This document shows, in pieces, positions 46,082 to 58,864 of a stretch of 64,000 bases of DNA. The stretch's first letter is position 1. Every line of letters starts with the position of its first letter. Source of the stretch: Phaeotremella fagi (taxonomy: Eukaryota > Basidiomycota > Tremellomycetes > Tremellales > Phaeotremellaceae). The notes under the pieces were generated by a model. The model did no database searches, was not told the origin of the DNA, and was given only the letters and a program-made list of their open reading frames with translations. The position numbers and the translations under genes are program-made. Location of the stretch: NCBI GenBank assembly GCA_001599715.1, contig BCHU01000005.1, forward strand, positions 1,534,902 to 1,598,901, read 5' to 3'.

Positions 46082-48400
46082 ATGAGGAGTTCTATACCTC
46101 GACATGTAGCTCATCGCTTATTTGAGACTGTCGAAAATTCTACTTTCGTCTCTACTCAGAAATCCCTCAGGTTGACTCCTAGGAATAAACGCTCAGCTTC
46201 TACTTTTCGTCAAAAGTTATTGCATCAATCGAATATTGCCAATCAATGTTCGAGACGAACCTATGTTTCCTTGGTCGAATCTACAAAACCGAAGTCAACA
46301 ATAGATGCTGAGCCTGTTATCGTTTCCCGTACGAATGCTGTACCCGGTTCTGGAAATCTCTCCTCAGCTCTTCAAGAAATCAGAATAGTTCTTGAAAAGG
46401 AAATTGGAGGAGCGGATAAATGGCTCACCAGAATCGATCATGCCATTCAGGATCTTCAGTCTGTTCGTCGACCTATCTTAGCTGGTGAGCTTTGATCCGT
46501 GGTGTCATAAGTCTCCTCACTGACACTCCGATGATTTCAGTCATTGGCGATTCGATGTGTGCGCCTCAGGACGTCGTATCAGCTTTGCTTCAAGATCCAT
46601 TAGTAGATTCTGAATCATCCAGGAAAGCTCTTCTCCGAAGACATGATGGAACCAGTAGCGATACATTCTTTATTAGGTGAGTGTATTGAAATCAACAGAA
46701 TGGACGTATCTCAACGCAATATAGTAACGACAAATCCTCTGGTGGACGTCCAGGGTTCAGTCTTTATAGTCAGGCTTCCTGGTTGAAAAACTCTGGTTCT
46801 GATATCATGGAAGTCTCTTGTGAGTGATTATTATCGTTGATACTTTGGATTCTACTCATGCAAACAGCCCTGGAACCCGATGTCGCTCTTTCAGCATTGG
46901 TGGCAGCAGATGAAGTATTCGTTGTGCTCGATCCTATAAGGTTACTAGAAGCTCCTCAAATCAAGCAACTTATCCCCCTCATCCTCTCGAAAGGCTCTGT
47001 ACAGTTTGTCGTAAACGGGCATCTCCCTCCAAACTCTACGGAGCAGTCAATCACCGCAATTCTACAAGAGCAATTACAAAACGTCGACTTTGGAGATTTA
47101 CCTAAACCTACGTTATCGCCCAAAATCTCTTTCGTTCGGGCGGAAAAGGCGTTGAAAGCCCTTGATGCTTTGGCTACTGGTTTATCGGATGCTGGCGTCA
47201 CTTCAAGGCAAACAGCAGCTTTCGATATCTTCCAGCAGCAGTATCTGAAATCCCAGTTTGGTCCTCTACAGGCCAAACTGCTGGAAACAAAACCGACTTC
47301 TCAAATTGATAGTGCCAGAAAAACAGCTCTTTTGGCTCTCTCATATGTGACCTCGACCGTCTCGCATGATCTTACAACTTCGCAATCCGTTTTCTACACG
47401 ATTTCCCAATTACGGCGTACTGCAACTCAAGCAACTGTCAGGGCGAAGCATCTCAGTATCGTCAATAGAGGGATTGAGGGTGGAGTTGTAGAGGGCTCGG
47501 TGGATCAAGAAATGCAAGCTGTCAAAAGGGAATTGAGTGAAACTTTACGGACAAGATTAAGCTGGCTGGGACTCATTGGAAAGTTACGAGTGGATGATGT
47601 CGGAGCAGAGATCAGTACTTTTCTGGATCATCGCTTTGGGCGCACATTGGAGCAACGGGTAAGTCGTAGTCAAAAGCGAAATGAGAGTAATAGCTGAGTC
47701 TGGTCTCTATAGCTGATATTCGAAACTGGTCAATTGGCGGAACTGCAGGAGAGTCTGTCCAAGGCATCTGATAAATTGTTACATCAACTGTCCGCGAAAT
47801 CTGGACGTGGTTCTGTTCCTCCCCCTCATCCATTCTCATCGCGAATACTACTCAACCATCTTTGGACACTATCCCTATCGATCCCTCCTATTCAACGAAA
47901 CTCCCTACTTGGTCCTCTCGTCAACAGACGACAACAAATACTGGGCTCTCCTGTGTCTAGGATACAGCTGGCAGCTCAGCGAACTTTACTGGCATCATAT
48001 ACCACTGCTTTGCTGAGTATATCAATGAGCTGGGTGGCCTATGTGGAACCAGTAGCTCTCTTATCAGCCGGTACAGCAGTTGGGACGGGACTTTTGGGTA
48101 CAGTCTCTGCATTTATAATTGGTCAAAGAATGTGGGAGAAAGCGCAAGTGAAATTTTGGAATGATTGGGGCCGAATTATCCTGATGTTGAAAGGGGATCT
48201 ACAGGTAAGAGAACTCATATTAGCTGCTGAAGCATCCGCTGATTGATCATTAGGCGCTATTCACCGATGCTATAGAGTCTCAAGTTTTAGCAAAACCTGT
48301 AGCAGCTGCAGACGGATTAGAACAATTGGTGAAAAGACGAACGGAAAGGTTGGAGAAGCTGCAACGCCGAGTTGACGATATAAAAAGTAGAATAGAATAG
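46082..48400 (+). CDS. Mmc1-like mitochondrial membrane protein (dynamin-related, fungal)
   Basis: ATG 46082 opens a basic, Ser/Arg-rich N-terminus (MRSSIPRHVAHRLFETVENS; RNKRSASTFRQKLL) typical of mitochondrial presequences. The body is largely helical: RPILAVIGDSMCAPQDVVSA looks like a degenerate P-loop GTPase strand, and the region LEPDVALSALVAADEVFVVL resembles the following G-domain part. Near the C-terminus two hydrophobic segments (SISMSWVAYVEPVALLSAGT, AVGTGLLGTVSAFIIGQRMW) would form a membrane hairpin, followed by a coiled coil (LEQLVKRRTERLEKLQRRVD). This matches my recollection of fungal Mmc1, an inner-membrane, dynamin-superfamily-related protein. A canonical GKS/T P-loop is absent, so GTP binding is doubtful. 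Six exons; stop at 48400. Confidence 0.65.
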
Positions 48401-48709
48401 CAATAGATATAATGTAGCAGTGTGCATAGGAGACTATCCAGACCAACCAATTGCATACGATGTAGGTGATAAGATGTGGTCATTTCAAGCAAGATCCAGA
48501 ACAGACATGGAAAATTTCCTTTCGTTTCACCGGCTAGATAAATTAACATTTCTTCCATTGTTCAACGTCAGACGTTTTTGCATTCATTTTCATCTGGCTT
48601 TCACTTTTTATCATCTTTCAATTCATTCATTTATATCACTTTGTCTGCATCTGTCACCTTAATACGTCAATATACCGCGCATCTGTCTTTACCCATTTCA
48701 TTGAACAGC
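48401..48709. other. Intergenic
   Basis: 309 bp between two plus-strand genes. The T/C-rich stretch near 48545-48660 is typical of a 5' untranslated region; its frame is open in phase with the next gene but contains no ATG before 48710. Confidence 0.5.
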
Positions 48710-51700
48710 ATGCGTCGAGCTTTGAATACCTCTGTGACTCGACTTGCAACTCCCAAGTCTCGTTTCGACCTATCACATCGATATACACAATCATTCACCT
48801 CCTCTGCTCTTTCAACATATCCACGAGCTCATCCTTCTCGCTCCACAATTTTTAATCAGTCCGAGGAACCATCACATCATCCTAGTCTACCTTCGAAACA
48901 AAACAAACAAATTGAAGATGATGAGTCAGCTCGAGAAATCACTGAAGGATTTTCGTCTTCCACTCCAGATGATCCACCATTCATACCAGACAGTCTTTCT
49001 GATGCAACACTATCAGTCATCAACCCAATACCATCAGATGAACCTCTTCCACCGGAGCTGAGATCAATTTCGAATCATATCGCGACATCGTTTCTCCCTG
49101 CAAATCAATCGCATACTCCTCGCCCCTCTGGTAGCACTCTTAAATCCACGACGACAATATCTTTCTCCAACGGTGCACCTCATGTCATTCAGCCAGCTGA
49201 GCCTAATCGAACAGATGATACTGTCAACACGGCCATCGCATTGGTATCGCCCTTCGAGGGAGGAGAGGTCTACGTCCGCCAAGCATTGGAAAAAGTCGCT
49301 GGAAACCTAGATGCTGATATTGTGAGGTTTGATCTGGCCTTGGGGATTGGTTTTGGTGGTCAGGCTTCCCCATTGGGATCCGATGGTGAGAGGAAAGTTC
49401 CCAAACATAGCTGACCTCGTAGAGTACGATGCTCCTGTATTACCCCAATCAATCAATCCTATGTTACAAGATCTTCAAATTAAAACCTCGTCTAATGCAA
49501 CAGATCCCGAAGACGAAGTCTCTGATATGGATGAAGATGAAGATGATATGGGTGGGAGGATAGGCATTATGAAAGTACCGATAATAGGGATGGGTGGGCC
49601 GGGAATGGGATTCTCTTCTACTACTTCCAGCAGTGCTCAGAACCCAGTTGTCCGAGACGAATGGGTTAAATTTTTCAACACGATCGTTAACAAACCCTCA
49701 ACTGAATCAAATATCAAAAGACGAATCATCTTACTCGAATCCTCCACAGCCATGGCTAGCACTTTCGATGTTTGGTATCCTTCATTAGTTGAAGCTGTCA
49801 GACGGAGACGACGTAGTTTGATATCTCAAACCAAGAAATCCACCACGGCAAAATCTAAAACTCAGACTCCAGCAGAGATTTTACCGACCACTATCGTTCT
49901 CTCTTGTACACCATCTCTCCTGCTACCTCATACCTCAGAGAATGTCTCATCACAAATCGAAGCAGATGACGCATCCGACTCAAGCAGTCCTATCAACAAC
50001 ATTCGGTCAGCGGTTGAGGCTTTAGCTGAGAAATTTAGTGCTATGGGCATGGGGGTCAGTGTAGAAGGATCCAAAGAGGGCGATGACAAGTCGAAAATCT
50101 GGTGGGGAAGTGAAGAAGATGATGAGACAGGTCGTTTACAAAGGGAAAAGCGACGACTGGGTGCAATCATTGACTTAAATCGAGGGTGAGTGATGGGTTG
50201 AAATTCTAATGCTTAACAGCAAACAGTCCTCTTCAACTTCTTCCTTCATTCGGATCGGGGTCTCCCAATTCATCGAAAGCCCCCTCTGGAAATCCCATAC
50301 TAGACATGCTTGCAGCAAGAGCCGGTAGACCTTCTCAAGACTCACCCAGTTTAGCTAACAACTTCATTGTGAGGGCACTGCCCGTCATCTTAACTCCCAG
50401 AAGGACAAGTTCCGAACGCAATGAAAGAGTTCTACGTCGTAGATTGGCAAATGCCGCTCTTTTTACAAAAGCTTTGAGTGAGGCTGGAGGAATTTTGTCA
50501 GACCCAACTTCGATCTTGACATTGGGGCGAGGGAGGACTAAAGGTGCTCCCCAAACTCCAGTATGGGATAACGCAGTCCTTTCATGGACGTATGTTAAAG
50601 ACTTGGCTAGCTATACTATCGGAAACATCGCACCTACAGGGGGAGATTTCAGTGTTCTTTGGGCAGATGTAGTGCGAGCAAGGTTGGCCAAGGCTGAGGA
50701 AGATAAACAACTGAATCGTCAAGTCAAGGAATTGCTTCCTAAAACAAAAGTCGTCAAAACCGAATCGGAAGCTTCAGAAAAGGGAAAAAAGAACGACGTT
50801 GATGCTGTGGTAGAGGCTGTCAAGAAAGCTAAAAATCTTACTGCTCATGAGAAGCGGTTATTACCTTGTATTGTGGATCCTCACAAACTTGCTTCGACAA
50901 CTTTTGATGATGTTCATCTTCCTTACAAGACTATCGACGGTATCAGGACTTTGATATCTTTACCTTTGCTTTTTCCTGAGGCGTTCCGAGGTGGTATTCT
51001 GAAAGATCACTCTACTGGGGGTGCCCTCCTGTTTGGTCCACCCGGAACCGGAAAATCTTTACTTGCACGAGCTGTAGCTAGTGAAAGTGGAGCCAGGATG
51101 TTGGCGATTCAAGTAAGTCCTCAGAGAAAGGCAATAAATTGACAATCGTAGCCCAGTGATGTGAATGATATGTATGTAGGTGAAGGGGAAAAGCTGTGAG
51201 TGGGTTTCAGTACTGGTAGACAGCAATCTGACATATATAAGGGTCAAAGCAGTTTTCTCTTTGGCACGCAGGTTGTCGCCCTGCGTTATTTTCCTGGATG
51301 AAGTGGACTCTATTGCTAGTGCTCGAGCAGGAAGGGATCAATCTGGTGGAGCAAAAGCTCATGGCTCTGTCTTGACCGAGTTCATGCAGGAGATGGACGG
51401 TTTGACATCAGCTATTGCCAATACAGACAAGCGTTTGGTGGTAATAGGCGCAACAAATCGACCATTCGATCTAGATGATGCAATCCTACGTCGTCTCCCT
51501 CGACGGATTTTGGTGGATTTGCCAGGCCAAAAGGATCGCAGAGGTAAATATTTTGTTCGTTCTTTGGCTGACATGTACAGCTATCCTTGATATTCTCCTC
51601 AAAAATGAACATCTGGACGCAGATGTTGATCTGGAGCAGCTTTCAAAAGACACTGAAGGGTTCTCTGGTTCAGATCTGAAACGTAAGCTAAGATCACGGA

Positions 51701-52450
51701 ATGCCTACCCTAGAGCTAACGGAGAAATTTACAGACCTTTGTGTCAACGCTGCTCTGGCTTCCGTCAAGGACATGGTGGAAGTTCCGTGGAAGAAAGGCG
51801 AGACATCAAATTCAAATTTCAATTCAACAGGCTCGGTTCCAAAGGTGGGATCGACAGGATCTCATCCTGCCAAACAAGAAGACGAGCTGTTCATTTTGAC
51901 AGAAGAAAAGGCTCCTCGTCGAACGAAGATATCCTCACCCCAAGCTGTTGCCCAAGATCAGGTTCAGTTATCCAAGGTTCAAGAGAATATAACTCTTAAA
52001 TCAGAGGAAGAAGAAGTTACGGATAAAAGTGTCTCATCAAATATCACTACATCACACTCCACAGATCAGGAGTTGCTTGATGAAGTAATAGACTCGAACA
52101 GTGAAGAGAGCGAAAATGGTCATCAGAATTCAACCAAGGATAAAGCTTCTGCAATCGTACAACGAACCATCAGCAGTAGGCATTTCAAGATTGCATTGAC
52201 TGAGATTCGTCCTTCTTCGTCAGAGGATGGCACGCTTCCTGATTTGCGCAAGGTAGGTCTCTGTTTAAACCATCGTCATCAAAATTGAGGCTGACCACAC
52301 CTTTATCTGTGTCTATAGTGGGCAGAGCAGTATGGCGAAGGCGGTACGAGAAAAGGTAAAAAGAGCGGTTTCGGGAAAGGGTTTGGATTCGGAGATGAGA
52401 AAGAAGCAAGGGGGGAATCTGAATATGGTAAAGTTTCAAGAGAGGAGTAG
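48710..52450 (+). CDS. Mitochondrial Msp1/ATAD1-clade AAA ATPase with large N-terminal domain
   Basis: First ATG 48710 gives a mitochondrial presequence (MRRALNTSVTRLATPKSRFD). An ~750-residue N-terminal part has no family I know, with an acidic patch (DEVSDMDEDEDDMGGR) and DIVRFDLALGIGFG. The AAA module follows: Walker A GGALLFGPPGTGKSLLARAV, pore loop DMYVGEGEKL, Walker B VIFLDEVDSIASARAG, sensor 1 VVIGATNRPFDLDDAILRRL with arginine finger RRLPRR, and a C-terminal helical part (DTEGFSGSDLK). RRLPRRILVDLPG is typical of Msp1/ATAD1, tail-anchored-protein extractors. The C-tail is Gly/Lys-rich (RKGKKSGFGKGFGFGDEKEA). Instead of Msp1's membrane anchor it has a matrix-type presequence, so it may act inside mitochondria. 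Stop at 52450. Confidence 0.87.
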
Positions 52451-52651
52451 TGGAGGAAGCTGGCGCTGTAGCTGGAGCTGAGGATAGAAATTACAAGTAG
52501 ATAGATATACAATATACAATAAATGACGTGTATATAAATGATTATAAGAGTTGCCACCATACAACCCAGTGAACGATTCAACATTCATCCATTCTCTTTC
52601 ATTTCCTCATTTCATCCTTTCCATCTACATATTCCATATTCTGTCCTCATA

Positions 52652-55600
52652 ATGTCGACAGATAAAGAGCTTTATAAACTTGAGCTCCTCTCTCTGGTGT
52701 CTAGGTTGTCTCAGGAGCTATTCAATCATACCAAACTTCAAGACAAGAGTCTTGCAGAATTCGTAATCGCTGTGAGTTATGCTTTCTTGTTTCGTCCTGA
52801 TCAACTTCACTGACTTCTCTTCTTAGCTTCATGAACAAAGTAAAGGTTCTTTTGAGACTTTCTCAAAGAAACTTATCGAGATTGGAGCCGACTTTCCCGA
52901 ATCATTTGTCAAGAATATGGACCGACTTATCGTTCAAATGCATCCTAAATACAAACGCAAAGCTGCAAAGGCCAAAGCAGCTCTATCATCATCGAAGCCG
53001 TCCAACAAGATATCTGAAATGGCGGATGAACAAAAGGCTTTTCAAGCAAGAAAATTTCCTGGTTTATCTGTACCTGATCAAGAGTGGAAACCAGTTGATA
53101 AGTATCTAGAAGAGCGGTCCAGCAAGGAACTTCCTGAGTCACTTCCAGCCTCGCTTGCAGGTGACGATACTTTTGCTCAACTAGCCGCGGTGGCATCAAG
53201 GCGTAACAGACCAGCTGCTGAGGATTACATGGGTGGGGAGCCATCAGCGAAGCGAATGCGGAATGGTGAAAGTTCTTCGTACGGTCAATCTAGAGACAAC
53301 GGATACGGTAACAAGAACGATTATGGTGGATACAGCAACAATTACGACAATCGGGGTCGACCTGGTCGTCCTACAATGGACGAACGCCCTGTATTGTACA
53401 AGATATATAATGGCACAGTCTCAAATGTCCGAGACTTTGGTGCTTTCGTCAGCTTGGAAGGCATTGTTGGGCGTATTGAAGGTAAGCTTTGATTATTTCA
53501 CGACATCATCCTCACTGCCATCGTCGCAATTATTTACTGATAGCTATTCAGGCTTAGTACATGTTTCATCCATATCGGGTTCTCGAATAAATTCAGCCTC
53601 TGACGTCGTCCATCGAAATCAACGTGTCAAGGTCAAAGTTATGAGTATAGCGGGGACGAAAATCGGACTCAGCATGAAAGACGTTGATCAAGAAAATGGA
53701 GCAGATCTTTCGTAAGCTCCATCCAATGAACTCTGCTAATTTATAGCCCACATTTGCACATCAAATCTACAGAGGAGATGGAAGCTGACGAGCGAAGAGC
53801 GTTGGCAAGACCTACTGGAACCAATGCTACGCCGTTAATACATGTGGATGAGAGGAAAGGAACAAGTGCCAAAAGGTTATCCAGTCCCGAACGATGGGAG
53901 ATCAAGCAACTCATTGCTAGTGGAGTAGTTTCTGCTGCAGATTATCCTGATCTAGATGAAGATTTTGGCACTTCGCTGGCCAACCCAGAAGTGGATGAAG
54001 AGGTCGACATTGAGGTCAACGAAATCGAACCCGCTTTTTTGTCGGGACAAACAAAAATCACCTTGGACCTCTCACCTGTCAAAATTATCAAGGCACCCGA
54101 TGGGTGAGTTCACTGTTGATGATATTGGATCTAACAATTTTAGGTCCATGAATCGTGCTGCTATGGCTGGAGCCACCCTGGCCAAGGAACGTAGTGATCT
54201 GCGAAAACTTGAAGCCAACGAGCAGGCTGATTCAGAGCCACGAAACATAAATCAGCCATGGCTAGATCCAATGGCAAGTAACAACGATAAGCAATTTGCT
54301 TCAGATCTCAAAGGCTCGTTATTGGGTCAAAAGGCTACTCAACAGCCTGAATGGAAAGCAGCGAATAAAGCAGTGTCGTATGGAAGAATCACAAGTTTGT
54401 CAATTCAGGAGCAGCGACGAAGTTTACCCATTTACAAATTACGTGACCAATTGGTGAAGGCTATTCGAGATGTAAGTCTGTTCTGAAAATAGTATCTGCT
54501 AACCTGTAGAATCAAATTCTGGTTGTCGTTGGTGATACAGGATCAGGAAAAACAACTCAGATGGCTCAGTATTTGGCTGAGGACGGCTTACTAGAGAAAG
54601 GTCGTCTAGGTTGTACCCAGCCTAGAAAGGTTGCGGCCGTCTCAGTGGCCAAACGTGTCGCGGAAGAAGTTGGTTGTCGTCTTGGAAGTGAAGTCGGTTA
54701 CACTGTCCGTTTTGAGGATGTGACAAGTCCAGAGACCAAGATAAAATACATGGTACGTCCTTGGGTGCTATATCTACTAACGCTTCAGACCGACGGTATG
54801 CTGTTGAGAGAATTATTGGTCGACCCCGATTGTACGAAATATGCTGTAATCATGCTTGACGAAGCTCACGAGAGGACGATTGCCACGGATGTACTTTTCG
54901 GTTTGCTTAAAAAAGCCTGCAAGAGACGGCCTGACCTCAAACTCATCTGTACGTCGGCAACTCTCGATGCCGCAAAATTCGCTACGTATTTCTGGGGTTG
55001 TCCAATTTTCACTATTCCAGGTCGAACTTTCCCAGTGGAAACGTTGTACACGAAGGATCCTGAACCCGATTATTTAGAAGCCTCTCTGATCACCATTTTA
55101 CAAATTCATTTAATGGAGCCTCAAGGAGATATCCTCCTTTTCCTCACTGGTCAAGAAGAGATCGACACGGCGTGTGAAATTCTCTTCGAGAGAGTCAAGG
55201 CTCTCGGTCCCCAGGTTCCTGACTTACTCATCTTACCGGTATACGCTGCTCTTCCTTCGGAAATGCAATCTAAAATCTTTGATCCCCCACCACCCGGTGC
55301 TCGAAAATGTGTCATTGCCACCAATATCGCAGAAACCAGTATCACTATCGATGGTGTATATTATGTCATTGATCCAGGATTTTCAAAACAGAACGCCTAC
55401 GATCCCAAATTAGGAATGGACTCGCTGGTGGTCACAGTAAGTTTCACTACATGGCATCACTGACTTCTAGCCTATATCTCAAGCACAAGCTCGTCAAAGA
55501 GCAGGTCGTGCAGGTCGGACTGGGCCTGGTAAATGTTACAGACTATACACAGAGATCGCATATCGAAACGAAATGCTACCAAATCCTATACCTGAAATTC

Positions 55601-56754
55601 AAAGGACGAATTTGGCTTCGACCATTTTGACCTTGAAAGCGATGGGGATTAACGATTTGATCAGCTTCGATTTCATGGATCCTCCTCCCTCAGCAACTAT
55701 GTTGACGGCGCTCGAACAATTATACGCTCTCGGTGCTCTAGATGACGAAGGTCTTCTGACAAGAATTGGTAGAAAAATGGCAGATTTCCCCCTGGACCCA
55801 GCTCTTTCCAAGATGTTAATCAAGTCTGTTGATTATGGTTGCTCCGAGGAGGCTCTTACTATCGTGGCCATGTTGCAGGCTGGTGGACAAGTGTATTATC
55901 GCCCGAAAGACAAACAAGCCCAGGCGGATGCGAAAAAAGCCAAATTCCATCAACCGGAGGGCGACTTGTTGACTTTACTAGTGAGTCATTAGATATTCAA
56001 AACGCTGACCTGTCTAGGCTGTATATAACGGATGGAAAGCCTCAAAGTTCAGTAACCCTTGGTGCTTTGAAAACTTCATCCAGACTCGTGCAATGAAGAC
56101 TGCCCAGGATGTGAGAAAGCAACTTATTGGTATCATGGACAGATACAAGCATGATCTGGGTAAGAACCTTTTTCGTCTACCATGGCTTCTCGTTGACTTT
56201 TCAAAGTTTCTTGTGGAACTAATTATAACCGGGTTCGTATGGCGATATGTTCTGGATTCTTCAGAAACGCAGCCAAGAAGGGTGAGCCTTTACTTGATGG
56301 TCAAACTGACGAATTCCAGATCCTACGGAAGGTTACAAAACTCTAGTTGAAGGAACCCCAGTCAGTATCCATCCTTCAAGTGCTCTTTTCCAGCGACCTC
56401 CAGAATGGTGCATCTACTACGAATTGGTTTTGACCGCAAGTGAGTGTCTGGCTTTTTCGTTCTTCTTTCGTTTCAATTGATCACTTGACTCACCACTTTG
56501 ATCAGAGGAATACATGCATCAAGTCACTGTAATTGAACCGAAATGGTTGTCTGAAGTAGCTCCAACATTCTTCCGGGTCGCTGATCAGAACAAGATGAGT
56601 AAAAGAAAAGCCTCAGAGAAGATTGAACCTCTGTTCGATAAATTTGCTACGGACAAGGATGCCTGGGTGAGTACTTAGCTTGCGAAAGTTGCTGATGATT
56701 CAATAGCGTCTCAGCAAACAAGTCCGCGCGACGAGATCGTCACAGACTTTTTAA
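52652..56754 (+). CDS. PRP22: PRP22/DHX8 spliceosomal DEAH-box helicase
   Basis: ATG 52652 ([20 protein letters not shown]) begins the DHX8-type N-terminal helical domain. After a Gly/Tyr/Asn-rich linker ([20 protein letters not shown]) comes an S1 RNA-binding domain ([33 protein letters not shown]). The helicase core has [16 protein letters not shown] (motif I), [10 protein letters not shown] (Ia), MLDEAHERT (II), [10 protein letters not shown] (III), [19 protein letters not shown] (V) and [20 protein letters not shown] (VI). Winged-helix, ratchet and OB-fold regions follow ([35 protein letters not shown]), ending [21 protein letters not shown]1 plus DEAH is unique to Prp22, which releases spliced mRNA and proofreads exon ligation in the nucleus. 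Confidence 0.96.
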
Positions 56755-57258
56755 GGATCTTCATAACAGTTATTTTGATACATGTCGTTGTTTATACATA
56801 TCGTTATCAATGCACAACGTGTTCTTGTAACAAACAAACAAACAATTCATTCAGTTCGCGGTCGGTGGTCGGATAAGTCAGAAAGTTGTTGGTAAAGATG
56901 CTACACCGAGAGCCAAAGAGTGTGGATTTACAACTGAATAAGATTATCAGGGGGTAGAGGGTGTAGTGGACAATGATTGAGGATGAAGATGAGATGAAAT
57001 ATGACGATGTGTGAGTGATTGATTGAATGATTGAATGATTGGATGAGCCAAATAATCGATCAGAACGAAGCTTTCGGAATCGGGATCAATGATCGGGCCG
57101 ATACTTACGGCTAGATACTGCAAGCAGAAAGCATTAATCTTGATTTTACGCGTTAATTTCAATTTTTATTTTCATTTATATCTTCTTGCATTTGCATTTG
57201 TTCTTCGTAACATTCGTTTCATATCCAACTGGAAAACATTACTCACGCGAATTCTTAA
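56755..57258. other. Intergenic with ATTG/AATG simple repeat
   Basis: About 500 bp between PRP22 and ribokinase. Near 57011-57045 there is a run of GATTGAATGATT units (imperfect tetranucleotide repeat). Otherwise T-rich promoter-like sequence precedes the ribokinase ATG. Confidence 0.5.
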
Positions 57259-58472
57259 ATGTCTGGTAATACAAACGTCTGCCTCGTAAGGGGTTCTATA
57301 AGTCAGTCTTCCCTTTCGATTTGATATGTTGTCCGGTTTCCTGACTAGATTCTTTCATATGCAGACATCGATGAATTCTACCACCTTCCACATATCGTAA
57401 AACCTGGAGAGACAATTTCGTCAACTGGATTTGTCCGTAAAGCAGGAGGAAAGGGGGCCAATCAAGCTTTTGCAGTCGCTAGAGCCGGGGGTAGTGTAAT
57501 CTTGGATGCAGCCATTGGCAGTGACGGAGAATGGATCAAGCAGGACTTGAAATCTGGAGGTGTTACGGTTGATAGAGTCTTGGTAGCCGATCAAGAGGTA
57601 AGTTATGATTGAGGTAATGCAGCTGTATGATTCATATACTGATGTTCACCACACAAATCAGGTTACAGGTCGTGCCATCATCCAAAGTGCTCAAGACGGT
57701 GAAAACAGCATTGGTGGGTCAACATCAGCTTCCAAGTATTTTCGCTGACCGATGTGGTCAGTTTTACATGCTGGAGCTAATTATTATCAATCTTCCTCGG
57801 AGACAAGTCCTGATCTTCGCGGCATAACACATTTGCTTCTTCAGAATGAAATTCCTCTTTCCTCCACACTCGATTATCTAAAAGCAGCCGGAGAGCAAGG
57901 GCTCGTCACGATCTTCAACCCTTCACCAATGCTGAGTCCAGAACAGTTGCGAACTTTCTCTTGGTCAAGCTTATCTTGGTTGATTGTGAACGAAGGGGAG
58001 TTGGAGAGTCTACTTGAAGCCTTTGGTACTCCATCGGAAAGGTTGGGATCATCAACGACGACAGAATACGCAACCCAACTCGTCCTCGCTTTACATCGAT
58101 CTACTTTCTTCGCTAAAAATGTTTCCATCATCTGCACGTTGGGAGCTCAAGGTATTCTCTACTCAACTGTCTCCGAGGGGGAGCCTTCAGTTGCTACCAT
58201 TAAGCATCTACCTGCAGCACCTTTATTGAATCCTCTCAAGGACACTACAGGTGCAGGGGATTGCTTTGCAGGCTATTTCGTTGCTGGGTTGATGTCTTCG
58301 TCCTCCGAGACCCCTCTCTCCTCTGTACTCGAGGTTTGTTTAACTGTGAGTCTCTTGATCTATCTACGACCTTGTTTAACAGATAATGTAGGCTTGTGCT
58401 GCGTGTGTGGAGAAGTCTGGCGCTATGGAAAGCATTCCAGCTAAGGAGACTGTTCTGGCTCGTTTGAGCTAA
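57259..58472 (+). CDS. RBK1: Ribokinase (PfkB family)
   Basis: ATG 57259 (MSGNTNVCLVRGSI) splices into NIDEFYHLPHIVKPGETISS, giving the PfkB N-terminal GSxNxDxxxxv pattern. The first PfkB signature is FVRKAGGKGANQAFAVARAG; later VTGRAIIQSAQDGENSI lines the sugar site, LVTIFNPSPMLS and WLIVNEGELESLL follow, and the second signature KDTTGAGDCFAGYFVAGLMS holds the catalytic Asp and anion hole. The gene ends with ACVEKSGAMESIPAKETVL and stops at 58472. The enzyme phosphorylates D-ribose to ribose-5-phosphate in the cytosol. Five exons or so. It is the last intact gene before the retroelement-rich right end. Confidence 0.95.
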
Positions 58473-58860
58473 AACATAAACAAATGAGATTCAAATCCAA
58501 TAGCTGTCCAATGCAATATATAATATAGAGTCTTGAGTGGGGAAGCTTTACTCTATCCGATCATTTGAGTCTAAAACAGCGAGCAAATAAAGCTGAAGAG
58601 GATCGCGTCCAGTCGCACCCATGGTTTTGGAATATCGAGTGATTCGACCTGAACACGAGAAGAACGGACTTGAGCATTTGAGCAACTATCTGCGTCTTTA
58701 CACTGACTAAAAAATCACACAAGCGATTTCACAATTCGTCGCAATGCCTGCTTCTTTTTGCCTGTTCGGGGGAATGCACCCTGTCATGTAGCTATTTCAT
58801 AGCCTACTCAAGGCTGCGTTATCAAACAAACTTTGCACCCGGAAAATCGTTGAGACTGAT
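58473..58860. other. Boundary of gene-dense and repeat-rich DNA
   Basis: Downstream of ribokinase no further gene is seen; this stretch lies between the last housekeeping gene and the first recognisable retroelement relic. No LTR end was identified here. Confidence 0.5.
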
Positions 58861-58864
58861 AGAG

